Counted from the first letter of the stretch, positions 34,335-45,467 are shown. The stretch: 64,000 nt of DNA from Haberlea rhodopensis (GCA_907163345.1 CAJQUN010000036.1:2790001-2854000); one strand, 5' to 3'. A program made the numbers and translations. Notes: a model not told the origin generated them from the letters alone.

Positions 34335-34699
34335 TCTTGTCAAGGTTTAGGTTAGACGTTAATTTAGAATTAACAAAAGACTAACCTAGCAGACCACTCG
34401 AGAAAATCCAGCCGTCACTTTCTTTGACATCTGGTGTTCTTTGTCCCAATTGATTTATCAAGTCTAGCAACTTGATAAATTGCAACAGCCCTTTCGATTT
34501 GATCGTGTGGATACCGTAGAGGCAAAACTCGAAAAGTTTTGCTCGTGACTCGTGGATGTGTTGCTTCAAGGATGCTGCATCAAACACGCTTCAAATGTAT
34601 AATTCTCGACACTCGATATGAATACTTCGTATAGGTCCATGGTTGGAATCCAAATTTTTTATTCCGCTGCACTTCTATATGATAGTCGGATTCCTAACA
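33165..34699 (+). mobile_element. 3' LTR of the copia element
   Basis: 1535 bp, starts TGTTGGGATATGCCC just after a purine-rich AAGTGTGAGATTT tract and ends ATTCCTAACA. Contains TA and TG microsatellites (34121-34158, 34287-34333). The small antisense frames are repeat translation. Confidence 0.9.
34121..34333. repeat. (TA)n and (TG)n microsatellites in the copia 3' LTR
   Basis: TA runs at 34121-34158 and about 34170-34200, then TA changing to TG at 34287-34333. Confidence 0.9.
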
Positions 34700-34714
34700 C
34701 TTAGTTGATGCATC

Positions 34715-35900
34715 TTAACTTTGCATCCTATTCCCCGTCATTGTCATGAACTTGGTCAGCAACTCTTCCATACTCGGGTTTGGTTGATAACCCGATGGAG
34801 GTTGTGGATTCAAGACATTCTTTTGGTTGGACCAAGAAAAGTTTGGATGATTCCTCCATGGTTGGTTATAGTTGTTGAAGTATGAGTTACCCTGTGGTGG
34901 CTTGTGTCCTACAAAGTTAGCATTTTCAGTAGGTTGAACAAAAGAATTACCTGCTTGGCATTCCGTGCTTGGATGGTTGCCTCCACATAATTCACACATG
35001 ATCACTTGAGCTTGCATTGCTGTCATGCTCAAACTGTCCATTTTCTTGTTCAAAGACTCCAATTGAGCTTGTATTGTTGTCACTTCATCCACGTGATGCA
35101 CCCCAATTGGTCTCTTGGCACATTCCTCTCAGACTGCCACTGGTAACTGTTAGAAGCCATATCTTCCAAAAGTGTATAGGCCTCCTCCGGTGCCTTTATC
35201 ATAATGGTACCTCCTACTGCTGCATCAACCATGGATCTATTAGCAGAAAATAAACCATTGTAAAATGTTTGTACCTGAAGCCAAATCTGAAGGCCATGAT
35301 GTGGGCATCTTGAAAGTAGATCCTTGAAGCACTCCTAAGCTTCATACAGTGTCTCAGGATCATGTTGCATGAATGTGATGATATCATTGCGCATCTTAGC
35401 CGTCTTAGAAGGGGGAAAATATTTTGATAAGAAGGCTTGAGCCATCTCTTCCCACGTAGTGATCGATCCTGCATGCAATGAATTCAACCAACTCTTAGCT
35501 TTAGTATGTAAAGAAAAAGGAAAGAGTCATTACCTGATGGCGTCGTTAGTAACATCATTGTGTTTGAAGGTATCACATATTTCCAAAAAGTTGGAGATAT
35601 AAGCATTCAGATCATCAGTGACAGCTCCTCCAAATTGCACCGAGTGTTGAATCATTTGAATTATAGCAGGCTTGATCTCAAAGTTATTAGCCTGGATCCT
35701 TGGTCTAGCTATGCTCGATAAGTTGCCTAGGAAAGAGGGTTATGCGTAGTCCATTAGTGATCGTGTAATTGGCACCTCCTCTGTCCTTTCTTCGTTTCTT
35801 CCATCTCTCTCTTGATTGGTCTCTGCCATTGCTCGAGCTTCTCTCCGAAGTCTTCGGCAAGTTCGTTCAGTCTCTAAGTCAAGTGGCTCTAGTATATGTT
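34715..35900 (-). pseudogene. Gag of element B, broken
   Basis: Athila-like gag. Reading downward: EARAMAET-type start near 35850, capsid region with a stop near 35743 and further breaks around 35535 and 35335, then the zinc knuckle CELCGGNHPSTEC (C-x2-C-x3-H-x4-C) near 34990 and the tail NVLNPQPPSGYQPNPSMEELLTKFM. Homologous to A2 gag throughout. The 3' end is cut by the copia insertion at 34699/34700. Confidence 0.85.
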
Positions 35901-36064
35901 TGTCACTTTGTAGTATGCATTACGAGGACAACTATCTGCAAAAAAAATCAAAACAACGAAGAAACAACAGTAGTGAAATAGTATGCCGTAATAAAAGTAA
36001 CAATAAAAAGAAAATATGGCTAAATTATAGTCAACTAATCTCCTATGATATTTCTTAAATTATT

Positions 36065-36081
36065 CTCCGGCAATGGTGCCA
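36065..36081 (-). other. tRNA-Asp-type primer-binding site of element B (three mismatches)
   Basis: Plus strand CTCCGGCAATGGTGCCA differs from the intact tRNA-Asp end at three C-to-T positions, the pattern left by cytosine deamination. Confidence 0.75.
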
Positions 36082-36087
36082 AAAACT

Positions 36088-37624
36088 TGATCGCGATTTA
36101 TTTAAACAATAAAATATCAAAGCAGCGCGATTGTACCGCAAGTGTACGGTGTCAAATTTTAGTATAATGATATTAGAAGTATGAGTGTCGAACCCATGAG
36201 GACTAGTAGCAATTACCAGAGTTAATTAGCCTATTTATATTTAGCCTACGAATATTGAGAGAAATTTAATTATTGCAAACCTAGAAATTTCGCCAATCCA
36301 AACAAACAAGCAATCAAAAGATACGGAAATCAATAGATGCGAATATCAAGACTTCGATTCACCCATGTAATCCCCCACAATTCTCCTTTTAGTTACGACT
36401 TTAAGTTCTACGTTCTAAGGTGACGAGTTTTCCGAGTTTATCCAATATACTATGGTCAAGTTATATTGAACCTAATATTGAAATGTAACAAGTCAATGGC
36501 CATGTACTCATTTAACATCCAACATTGCATAAGCTCTATGAAAACTTTTAGCTTTCGATCTTGGTAGATCTATGGCTATCACATTGTGCTAGATTTCACG
36601 TGATCAGTTTCAATCTAAAGCCCACGGTATGAATTATCGTGTCAAATTATAATATCGTATGGTCAAGTCAATTATAATTACTAACATCAATTCAAAGGTA
36701 GCTAATCCTTGAAAAGCATTAAAAACATAACCATACTCAAAGAATTGTAGAAAAATCAATCAAAAACGCAAACTTAAATCATGGATTCATACAAAGGATC
36801 CCATAGTCTTGATAAAGAACTTAGCCAACTACCATCATCAAATAATAATGTAAAAATATGTCTTTCAACAATAACAACATCAAAATATGAAATTCAAAAG
36901 TAAATAAGTTCAGAAATACTATTAAAGCGGGTGTCACTCCGTGCGTTGCTCCGTAATTCCGTCTCTTGCGTTGTTCTTGTTTCTTGAATGAATTGTGGTA
37001 TTTTTGGTGTGAGTAGAAGATGAGAGAGCTGATCTTAGGTCTGATAAAAGAGGTGCAAAAGTCCCCTTTTTCATGCATTATGTCTGCTATATATAAGGAA
37101 GGAGGTGTATGGAGGAGTCCATCTTGAACCAAACTAATAAAGTATTTTATTTTTTTTTCAAAAAACTCCTATCCGCGACCGATCTCCATTAACTCCCGAT
37201 CAATCGCTGAACCATACTGGACGCTGACCACCAAAGTGCACATATCCACGATCGATCTCGGATCCTTACCGATCAATCACGGCTTTCTCCACGTTGGCGA
37301 TCGATCACGGCTAGTTGCCGATCGATCACCAATATAATCTGCTTGGTTCCTCGATTTACCTCTCTGCGATCGATCGTTGTGGTTATGTCGATCAATCACT
37401 GAGCTGTATAACTTCAATATTTGAGATTACAGTCCATCTTTCAACGTCTTCGCTCGGTTTGGTCCCTTTTCAACATTTTTAGCTCGTTTTCTCCACTTTT
37501 ATTCCCTTGGACCTAGATTCCTAAAATACACAAATATATACCAAAAAGCGTAAAATCATCCATGAATCAACACTTAAATCCATATAAAATCATAGCAAAA
37601 TAAGTGTAAAATTCACACTTATCA
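36088..37624 (-). mobile_element. 5' LTR of element B
   Basis: 1537 bp; minus strand starts TGATAAGTGTG at 37624 and ends CGCGATCA at 36088. TATA-like CTTATATATAG at about 37088-37098. Holds about 100 bp (37131-37231) missing from the 3' LTR, including an extra palindrome pair. Small frames inside are not genes. Confidence 0.9.
37176..37398. promoter_or_regulatory. Paired CGATCGATCG palindrome cluster, B 5' LTR
   Basis: Members start at 37176, 37197, 37249, 37270, 37298, 37319, 37367 and 37389; spacings 21, 21, 21 and 22 bp. Most are worn (CGATCAATCG, CGATCGATCA), yet the spacing is kept. Confidence 0.6.
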
Positions 37625-37642
37625 ATATACCACGAGTAGTTG

Positions 37643-39134
37643 TGACCGCTTTTATTTTAAACAATAAATTTCTTTGTAGCGATTCTACCGCAAGTGCACG
37701 GTTGTCAAGTTTTAGTATAGTTAAATGAAATTAAGGGTTGTCGAATCCACAGGGACTAACATATAAGTACCAAATAAAACTAGTAAAATTATATTTAGCC
37801 TACGATTAAAAAGGGTAGATTAACTAATGCAAATTTAGAACTAAAGAATCCAAATAAAACAAGAATAAATAAAATAAATGGCTTCCGGATATGCAAATGA
37901 ATTTTGCTCGAGAAATTTATCAAGCTCTTCGTTCAACTGTGTTTTTGTCAATGATTCGTTTGAATAAGCAACTACTAAACAATCGATTCTTAAGGTGAAA
38001 GGTTTTCGCTGTTATTCAATACACTCTCTCGAGCTGTATAGAAACTAATATCAAATTAGAACAAGTAACTCTCGTTCACTTATTTACTAATCCGATATTG
38101 CATAAATCTTCAAAACCTAATTACTCTAAATCTCTCGATTCAAAGTGCTCACGTATGTGATTTTATCTATCGATCTCAATCTTAAACATACATCATGAAT
38201 TATTGTAGCGTATTATAACGTTATCTCTCGATCTCGGTTATAACTCACAAATTCAATCAAAGTTAGCTAGGCTTTGATATCATTAAGCATAAAATTCATG
38301 AACAATAAGAAATCAATCCACTCAAACACATTCGAATCAATAACTCAAACACAATTGTACTTAAACTAGATAAAATAAACTCAATTCAATTCAAATCAAA
38401 TAAATGCGATGTTTAATTGTCTCTCGATCTCAAAAACATCAAATTAATATGAAAATCAAATTAATAAGAGTTTAGAAATACGATAAACGTGGGAACAAAT
38501 CCGTGCATTGCACCGTAATCTCTTCTCTTGCTCATTCCTTGCACTCCGGAAATGTCTCGCTCAAGCTCGGACGGAGAACGGAGGAAGATGGCTTTTTCCT
38601 CGGGTTCTTCTCGGCGGCTACTAGGGTTCTCCTTTGATAAATTTCAGCCCTCTCTCCCTTCTGATCTGATATGATTGTATATGGAAATGATTTTCCATTT
38701 AAACCACCGAGAATCCATCAAATATGGAAGATAAGATTTTTTAAAATTCGCGTATCGATCGATCGAAAAGATTTTCCGATCGATCGGTGCACTGTTTATT
38801 TCAGCGTTTTAAACTTTCTGCCTCGATCGATCGATCGAAATTTTGGTTCCGATCGATCGACACTTCGATAAAATTGTTGCTGAACTCTCTGCTCGGATCG
38901 ATCGATCGAGAAATATTCTCGATCGATCGTCGCTTTGCAAAATATGAATTCTTCTCTTTTTTTCTCATTATCGCCTTGATTTCATCCGTTTTCTTTATTT
39001 TAGCTCATTTCTACCATTTCCGACCTATTTTCCTGAAACAAGCAAATAAATACCAAAAATAGTAATTTCATCCAGGAAAAAGTACGAAAAAAGGTAAGAA
39101 ATTTCAGCTAAAAACACGTAATATCTAAGCCTAT
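37643..39134 (-). mobile_element. 3' LTR of A2
   Basis: 1492 bp, minus strand start TGATAGGCTTAG at 39134, end GCGGTCA at 37643. Palindrome cluster at 38756-38929. No gene. Confidence 0.9.
38756..38929. promoter_or_regulatory. Paired CGATCGATCG palindrome cluster, A2 3' LTR
   Basis: Decamers start at 38756, 38777, 38824/38828, 38850, 38899 and 38920; spacings 21, 22 (from 38828) and 21 bp. Confidence 0.6.
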
Positions 39135-39171
39135 CAACTCCCTCAAACTTAGACTTGATCGTCCTCGAGCA
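39135..39171 (-). other. Terminal polypurine tract and hairpin, A2
   Basis: Minus strand CTAAGTTTGAGGGAGTT abuts the 3' LTR. Next to it a hairpin at 39152-39171: CTTG/CAAG, one mismatch, TCG/CGA, 4-nt loop. Confidence 0.75.
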
Positions 39172-40350
39172 AGCAATAATCTCAAAAAGTAGAGTTAAAC
39201 TTAATACTTTGAATGAATCATCTTTACAACTCAAAGTACAAGCTCAGCAATCCTACTTACACATCAATAAGAGTCATTCAAAGTTCAACAGGAAGCGTTT
39301 TCTCCTAAGCTAAACAATACATCGCAACATCGGAACGTGCGTGTGTGCTATTGTCATTCATGAGGTTTAATCATATCTTTAAGATCAAACTGTGCCATAA
39401 AAACTCAAAGTCAAGATTACTTTGGATTACTCTACAAATCTACTATCCAGCACTTCTCCACTAATGTAATTATTCCCTAGACTTGGATCAGAAGGTCTTT
39501 AAAATCTTATAGCGTTAGGCTTTTTGGTGTCGGCTCCAAAGAAAAGGTAGGATGAATGCAAATAAGAGAGTATAATAGAATCAGTTCAAAATTCTTCGCA
39601 CAATATTGAGCTTCTCTTCAACTTTTTCTAGCCTTGGCCACTCTTTTGTTCATTTTGTTTTTCAAAATGAACTCATCCACATATACAATTCAGTGCAATG
39701 AATGAGATTCATTATACTCCCTTAGGGACGGATAAAATTTTTCCTTTAGGCTCAATCCAAGGTAGGTATAATGAGTTAGCCAAAAATGTCGAATATGGGT
39801 CTAATTATATGCAATGCATATACCATTCTTTTTCAATAAGGCTCAAGAGGGGACACTAAGGAATGATGTAGACAAGGTAAGCTTGAAAGGCACAAACGGT
39901 CCAAAGATCGCCTAAATCATCTCCAAGTCAAGTTCCTAATTATGAAATTTCGCCTCAAAGTGCTTTCAAATAAATTGTAGAGTTGTCTAAGATGCTCAAG
40001 ACAAATCATAGTTAACACAAGTTTTTACTTCATTCAATACATACTTCACTCAATCATGACTCAAAACGTGCTCAAACTATTCCTCAATTTTGACATAAGC
40101 TCAACAAAGGATATATACAAACAAGTTAAAAATTTTCATGACTCCTATCTAGATGGGGATTAATTTCATCATGTAGTACCGTTGCAAATCCAACTCATCA
40201 TTTCTCAAGAATAACTCATTTAAAAATTTTTTTTTTTTTGATAGTGCTCAATGACGAATTAGTCTCATAAGAGTGCAGTCATGCAAGAAAAGAAACACGA
40301 CAAGCAGCAAAAAGTGCAAAAACGACAAAAATACTACAAATATAAACAAA
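39172..40350 (-). other. Long 3' non-coding region of A2
   Basis: No gene. Holds the blocks also seen in B and C: GGAACGTGCGTGTGTGCT near 39332, CATTATACTCCCTTAGGG near 39711, GCTTGAAAGGCACAAACG near 39880, CTCAATCATGACTCAAAA near 40049. Confidence 0.6.
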
Positions 40351-40390
40351 CCCCCCCCCCCCAAACTTAATATGTGCATTGCCCTCAATG
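40351..40390 (-). other. Internal polypurine tract with hairpin, A2
   Basis: A run of 12 G on the minus strand preceded by AAGTTT, and a perfect 5-bp stem-loop CATTG-AGGG-CAATG at 40390-40377. Confidence 0.65.
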
Positions 40391-40439
40391 GATAAGAAAA
40401 ATAAACGTAAAGGCAAAACACATACCATGACGACAATCA

Positions 40440-41693
40440 TCACCGATCGTCGTCATCATCATGCTCCGGAGGGGGAACTGGGTAGTGACGCTCCTCACCC
40501 TGGTATGGCGGAAATGGTGGGTAATCAGCAGGTGGGGGTGCATGCGGCTGATATGGTGGGAAGTATGGCTCTGGCGGGAACTGGAATCCTGGGAAGCCCT
40601 GGGCCATGGCAGTGTTCCATGCACTGTGGTATTGCATGAACTCCATCTGACGCTAAGTTACCTGCTCATGGTCCAACTGCAATGCTCTCTGCATGCTGTG
40701 TATGTCCCGTTGCATGCTATGGATGCTCTGCTGCTCCAGGCGAATGTCTTGGAGATCCCTGTGAAGGGAGTCCAAAGTGATGTGTGTACGCTCTGCAGCA
40801 GAGGATGATGATGCTCCGGCATGTCTGGTGTCCGAGGGTTTTGGTTCAGCCCTTCTTATGCCTGTAGGGGGTGGTGGACCATCAACAACAATCGGAGTCT
40901 TCGGTGGAAGTAACTCCTCGTCTTCCCCCCATTGCACTCCGCATCTCTGGCATAAAGCAGTGATGGTAGATGGAAACGGTAGTGCGGAGGTAGGTGGTCT
41001 ACTACCGATATCATAGATGTGAGCACTAATTATCTCGCCCAAATCCACGTCTTGCCCTGTGAGAATGGCAAATACCAGGGCCGCTCTGTCCTTTGTCACC
41101 TCAGAAATGTGGGTCAAGGGCATGACCTGTGAGGCTATAAATGAGAACCACGCTTGGGCCTCTGGTGTCAAATGCTTCTTGAGAACCACATGTGGCTCTC
41201 CCTTATCGTTCCGCTGCCAATATTTTCCCGGCATGCCAATAACTGCGAGTACCTCATCATAATTTATCGTACTCTTTCGGAAGGCTTGGTACGCACAGTT
41301 ATGTATGAATGGCATCCGGTAAACATTATTAATTGTTGTCTGATCAACCAGCACATCCGTCCCTCGGACAAAAACATTTGCTCTGCGTCCTTGTGGGATA
41401 ACTCGGAGATTCATGTAGAATTCCCTCACCAGCGGAACCACAGCATCCATTGGTGTTTGAACAAACTGAAACCACCCTCGTCGCCTTACTGCCCTTATGA
41501 CAGGACATTCAATCTTGTCCAAACTCATGCCCCTTTCACGACTGAGGGGTTTCTTGTGATAACTGGGATACAACTCAGCTGCCGTGGCATTTTCAAACTT
41601 TTGTTTGTCATACTCTTTCTCAGAAGTGGTGGCCTCCGTCTGTTTTTGCTTCTGTGAGGCCTCCGCCTGCTTTGCCTTCTTTCTTGGAGCCAT
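40440..41693 (-). CDS. A2 downstream ORF, plant transposon-protein-like; one in-frame stop
   Basis: 346 codons from MAPRKK at 41693 to a TAG at 40653-40655, then the same frame runs on for about 70 codons to 40440. Visible: lysine-rich N-terminus (residues 1-25, nuclear-targeting-like), a central domain with WFQFVQTPMDAVVPLVREFYMNLR and WFSFIASQVMPLTHISEVTKDRAALVFAILTG, a heptad-like region near 310-345 (LHRDLQDIRLEQQSIHSMQ), then, past the stop, a Pro-rich stretch and acidic tail PPPEHDDDDDR. Resembles the putative plant transposon protein family (PF20167 from memory). It sits in the env-like position after pol. Function unknown. The B copy has no stop at the matching MEFMQY region, so the stop here may be a mutation. 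It has its own upstream palindrome cluster. Confidence 0.7.
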
Positions 41694-42494
41694 TTTCTTG
41701 CTAAGTTCTTCTCAGTTATTCCGCTTTACTGCAATAAAACACCACACCCAAAACACAACAATACGAACACCCCGCAATACAACAACTCCCCCAAACTTCG
41801 ATTCTTCTTGACCCAATTTAACAATAATAGAGTAAATGCACCAAAGGATGAAAAGATACGAAATTTAAAAACAATTACCAAGTAAATCTGATCTTTGATG
41901 AATTTGGCGCTTGGCTCGGAATTCTCTTTCGGATGCAAATCTACCCAATTCGGTTTGCAATACTTCAGATCTGCAAATAAAATCTCATCAGAAACAATTC
42001 TTACTTCAAAGATTTGAAGTAATTTGAAATTTGGAGAGAAAATTGATGAGAGATAATGAAAAAATTGGAAAAGGCGAGTGGTTTTTGTTGGAGAAGAGAG
42101 GGGAAAATTTTTTGATAGTGTTGCACAGACTATGCATCGGTGCCTTTTTTTTTCAAAATTTTATCTCGATTTATCTATCGAGAATTTTCTCGATCGATCG
42201 GTCGAGGCAGTGAATTGCTACGCCATTAATACTTCCGGGCGATCGATCGAGATTTTGTCTCGATCGATCGCCAGTACCAGACTACCAAAAACAAATTTTT
42301 CTCAAAAAATTTTCCTCTCGTGTTGCTTCGCCTACATCTTTATTGCTCTTGTTTTTACACCTGCAACAAAAATCGCACGGATTCATTCACAGAACCTCTA
42401 AAAACAAATTAAAAACAAACAAACTACAATGAAAAAGAAGGGGAAGAAAGTTCTTAATTTATAGTCCCAAGCTGGACTGTCACCTCCTTCTCTG
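41694..42494 (-). other. Spacer between gag and the A2 downstream ORF
   Basis: Holds the end-of-pol remnant shared with B (SPAWDYKL-type sequence near 42465), the palindrome cluster 42171-42270, a splice-acceptor-like TTATTTGCAGAT (41970-41983) and a polypurine-like tract (41787-41798). Looks like a promoter/leader for the ORF rather than coding sequence. Confidence 0.5.
42171..42270. promoter_or_regulatory. Internal palindrome cluster upstream of the A2 ORF
   Basis: Members start at 42171 (worn), 42191, 42240 and 42261; spacings 20 and 21 bp. About 480-580 bp upstream of the ORF start at 41693. Confidence 0.6.
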
Positions 42495-43774
42495 TTAACT
42501 TGATTGCTCCTTCGGATTCTTCATAGAATCACTCGGGAGCGCACCTTGTGTCCTTCCAGAAATCAACGTTGCCAACTGCCCTATCTGTACTTCCCGGTTC
42601 TTAATCGATGCATCCTGATTCTGCATCCTCACCTCAGTCGATGAAATCAGTTTGGCCATCAGCTCCTCCATACTCGGTTTTTGTGTGAACCCCGACTGTG
42701 GTTGTGGATTCAACACATTCTCTTGGTTTGACCACCTCAGATTTGGGTGGTACCTCCACCCCGGGTTGTATGAGTTCGAGTATGGATTGTTTTGCTGCCT
42801 GTTCCCTATGAAATTCATAGCTTCAGTAGTTTGATTAAATTGGTTACCTGCTTGGCACTCAATGCTCGGATGACCGCCTCCACATAAATCACAGAAGACA
42901 ACTTGAGCTTGCATCGCTGCTGCACCCATGCTATCTATCTTCCGGTTCATAGCTTCCAACTGAGCCGAAATGGCAGTAATCTCGTCCACTTGATGGACTC
43001 CTATTGGTTTCTGTGGCGTGTTCCTTTCCAATTGCCACTGATATTGGACGCCATTTCCTCCAATAAGTCATACGCTTCTTCCGGTGTCTTCCGCATGATC
43101 GATCCCCCAGATGCTGCATCTATCATTGATTGGTTAGCAGAAAACAAACCATTGTAAAAAGTCTGTACCTGCAGCCAGATGGGTAGACCGTGATGTGGAC
43201 ATCTCCTCAATAAATCTTTGAAACGATCCCACGCCTCATATAAACTCTCGGGGTCGAATTGCCCGAACGTGGTGATATCGTTCCGCATTTTTGCCGTCTT
43301 GGAAGGGGGGAAATACTTTGATAAGAATGCTTTAGGAATCCCCTCCCATGTTGTAATCGATCCTGAAGGTAATGAATTTAACCAAGATTTAGCTTTGTCT
43401 CTCGATGAAAAAGGGAAGAGCCTTAACCTGATGGCGTCGTCGGAGACGCCATTATGTTGAAAAATGTCACAGATCTCCAAGAAGTTGGAGATGTGAGTGT
43501 TTGGATCGTCAGTGGCAGCTCCCCCAAACATTACAGAGTGCTGTATCATTTGGATAATTGCAGGCTTGATCTCGAAGTTATTCGCCTGGATTGTCGGCCT
43601 AGTAATGCTGGATAAAGATCCTTGGAATGCTGGTTGTGCAAAGTCCATCATCGATCTAAGGTTTTGTGCTTCGTTATTGTCGGCCATTGCTCGAGCTTCT
43701 CGTAGTCTTCTAAGTAGAGTTCTCTCTATTTCAGGATCAAATGGCTCGAGAATGGGTTCCTCTCTTCTGAGCAT
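42495..43774 (-). pseudogene. Gag of A2, one small frameshift, fused at its end to pol remnant
   Basis: Capsid plus nucleocapsid. MLRREEPILEPFDPEIERTLLRRLREARA start at 43774; capsid core NNFEIKPAIIQMIQHSVMFGGA, LFPFSSRDKAKSWLNSLP, KYFPPSKTAKMRNDI, RCPHHGLPIWLQVQTFYNGL. Compared with A1, a 4-nt deletion near 43040 shifts the frame just after EEMASN. The rest reads in the next frame, with zinc knuckle CDLCGGGHPSIEC (C-x2-C-x3-H-x4-C) near 42885 and tail MEELMAKLIS. The ORF ends at 42495 within sequence from the end of integrase (GAGCAATCAAG, the GAIK of pol in another frame), marking the deletion joint. Confidence 0.85.
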
Positions 43775-43950
43775 GCACTAGAGAAATGGTTCCTGTACTG
43801 GATCAGACAAAAGGAGACAACAACAAAAATACAAAATCAAAAAAAAAAACAACTAACAAAAACGAAAAAGAAAAACAAAAACAAAAACAAAATAATACAA
43901 ATTGGCTAAATTACAATTAACTAATCTCGTATGATATTATACAGATTAGT

Positions 43951-43967
43951 CCCCGGCAACGGCGCCA
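43951..43967 (-). other. tRNA-Asp primer-binding site of A2 (perfect)
   Basis: Plus strand CCCCGGCAACGGCGCCA equals the 3' end of plant tRNA-Asp with CCA. Six bases from the LTR end at 43974. Confidence 0.95.
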
Positions 43968-43973
43968 AAAACT

Positions 43974-45467
43974 TGACCGCTTTTATTTTAAACAATAAAT
44001 TTCTTTGTAGCGATTCTACCGCAAGTGCACGGTTGTCAAGTTTCAGTATAGTTAAATGAAAGTAAGGGTTGTCGAATCCACAGGGACTAACGTATAAGTA
44101 CCAAATAAAACTAGTAAAATTATATTTAGCCTACGATTAAAAAGGGTAGATTAACTAATGCAAAATTAGAACTAAAGAATCCAAATAAAACAAGAATAAA
44201 TAAAATAAATGGCTTCCGGATATGCAAAGGAATTTCGCTCGAGAAATTTATCTAGCTCTTTGTTCAACTGTGTTTTCGTCAATGATTCGTTTGAATAAGC
44301 AACTACTAAAGAATCGATTCTTAAGGTGAAAGGTTTTCGTTGTTATTCAATACACTCTCTCGAGCTGTATAGAAACTAATATAAAATTAGAACAAGTAAC
44401 TCTCATTCACTTATTTACTAATCCGATATTGCATAAATCTTCAAAACCTAATTACTCTAAATCTCTCGATTCAAAGTGCTCAAGTATGTGATTTTATCTC
44501 TCGATCTCAATCTTAAGCATACATCATGAATTATTGTAGCGTATTATAATGTTATCTCTTGATCTCGGTTATAACTCACAAATTCAATCAAAGTTAGCTA
44601 GGCTTTGATATCATTAAGCATAAAATTCATGAACAATAAGAAATCAATCCACTCAAACACATTCTAATCAATAACTCAAACACAATTGTACTTAAACTCG
44701 ATAAAATAAACTCAATTCAATTCAAATCAAATAAATGCGATGTTTAATTGTCTCTCGACCTCAAAAACATCAAATGAATATGAAAATCAAATAAATAAGA
44801 GTTTAGAAATATGATAAACTTGGGAACAAATCCGTGCGTTGCACCGTAATCTCTTCTCTTGCTCCTTCCTTGCACTCCAGAAATGTCTCGCTCAAGCTCG
44901 GACGGAGAACGAAGGAAGATGGCTTTTTCCTCGGGTTCTTCACGGCGGCTACTAGGGTTCTCCTTTGATAAATTTCGGCCCTCTCTCCCTTCTGATCTGA
45001 TATGATTGTAGATGGAAATGATTTTCCATTTAAACCACCGAGAATCCATCAAATATGGAAGATAAGATTTTTTAAAATTCGCGTATCGATCGATCGAAAA
45101 GATTTTCCGATCGATCGGTGCACTGTTTATTTCAGCGTTTTAAACTTTCTGCCTCGATCGATCGATCGAAATTTTGGTTCCGATTGATCGACACTTCGAT
45201 AAAATTGTTGCTGAACTCTCTGCTCGGATCGATCGATCGAGAAATATTCTCGATCGATCGTCGCTTTGCAAAATATGAATTCTTCTCTTTTTTTCTCATT
45301 TTCGCCTTGATTTCATCCGTTTTCTTTATTTTAGCTCATTTCTACCATTTCCGACCTATTTTCCTGAAACAAGCAAATAAATACCAAAAAGAGTAATTTC
45401 ATCCAGGAAAAAGTACGAAAAACGGTAAGAAATTTCAGCTAAAAACACGTAATATCTAAGCCTATCA
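43974..45467 (-). mobile_element. 5' LTR of A2
   Basis: 1494 bp, collinear with the 3' LTR over its whole length. Palindrome cluster 45087-45260. Right target duplication AGCTG. Confidence 0.9.
45087..45260. promoter_or_regulatory. Paired CGATCGATCG palindrome cluster, A2 5' LTR
   Basis: Decamers start at 45087, 45108, 45154/45158, 45181 (CGATTGATCG), 45230 and 45251; spacings 21, 23 and 21 bp. Confidence 0.6.

Larger units (their letters stand above)
27808..34699 (+). mobile_element. Copia retrotransposon nested in element B
   Basis: 5' LTR fragment (27808-29080), iMet primer site (29082), gag-less leader, pol (30525-33100), polypurine tract before 33165, 3' LTR (33165-34699). It inserted between gag and protease of B, on the opposite strand. 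The first ~223 bp of the 5' LTR are missing, so the target duplication cannot be checked; the right flank is CTTAG. Confidence 0.85.
22200..37624 (-). mobile_element. Athila-like element B (non-autonomous), with nested copia
   Basis: Order on the minus strand: 5' LTR (36088-37624), tRNA-Asp-type primer site (36065-36081), broken gag (34715-35900), [copia 27808-34699], protease (27150-27750), a short integrase C-terminal remnant (26781-27137), palindrome cluster, downstream ORF (24757-26030), polypurine tract (23605-23620), 3' LTR (22200-23604). Reverse transcriptase, RNase H and most of integrase are missing. The right flank (ATATACC...) is LARD interior, but the left flank is the end of LTR T3 and the 3' LTR lacks its last seven bases, so the left junction was remodelled. 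Confidence 0.8.
37643..45467 (-). mobile_element. Athila-like element A2: complete, non-autonomous, gag plus one ORF
   Basis: 7825 bp with both LTRs (43974-45467; 37643-39134), target duplication AGTTG/AGCTG (37638-37642; 45468-45472), intact tRNA-Asp primer site, gag, the downstream ORF, polypurine tract, and no protease, RT, RNase H or integrase core. The gag end is fused to the last codons of pol. The LTRs look very alike in the stretches I compared, so insertion is probably fairly recent. Its flanks join up as one non-coding LARD-like sequence. Confidence 0.9.

Noticed and set aside
43951..43967. Possible tRNA-Asp gene
   Set aside because: Only the 3' terminal 17 bases including CCA are present, and CCA is not encoded in plant tRNA genes. 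This is a primer-binding site; also at 1351, 36065 and 61901.
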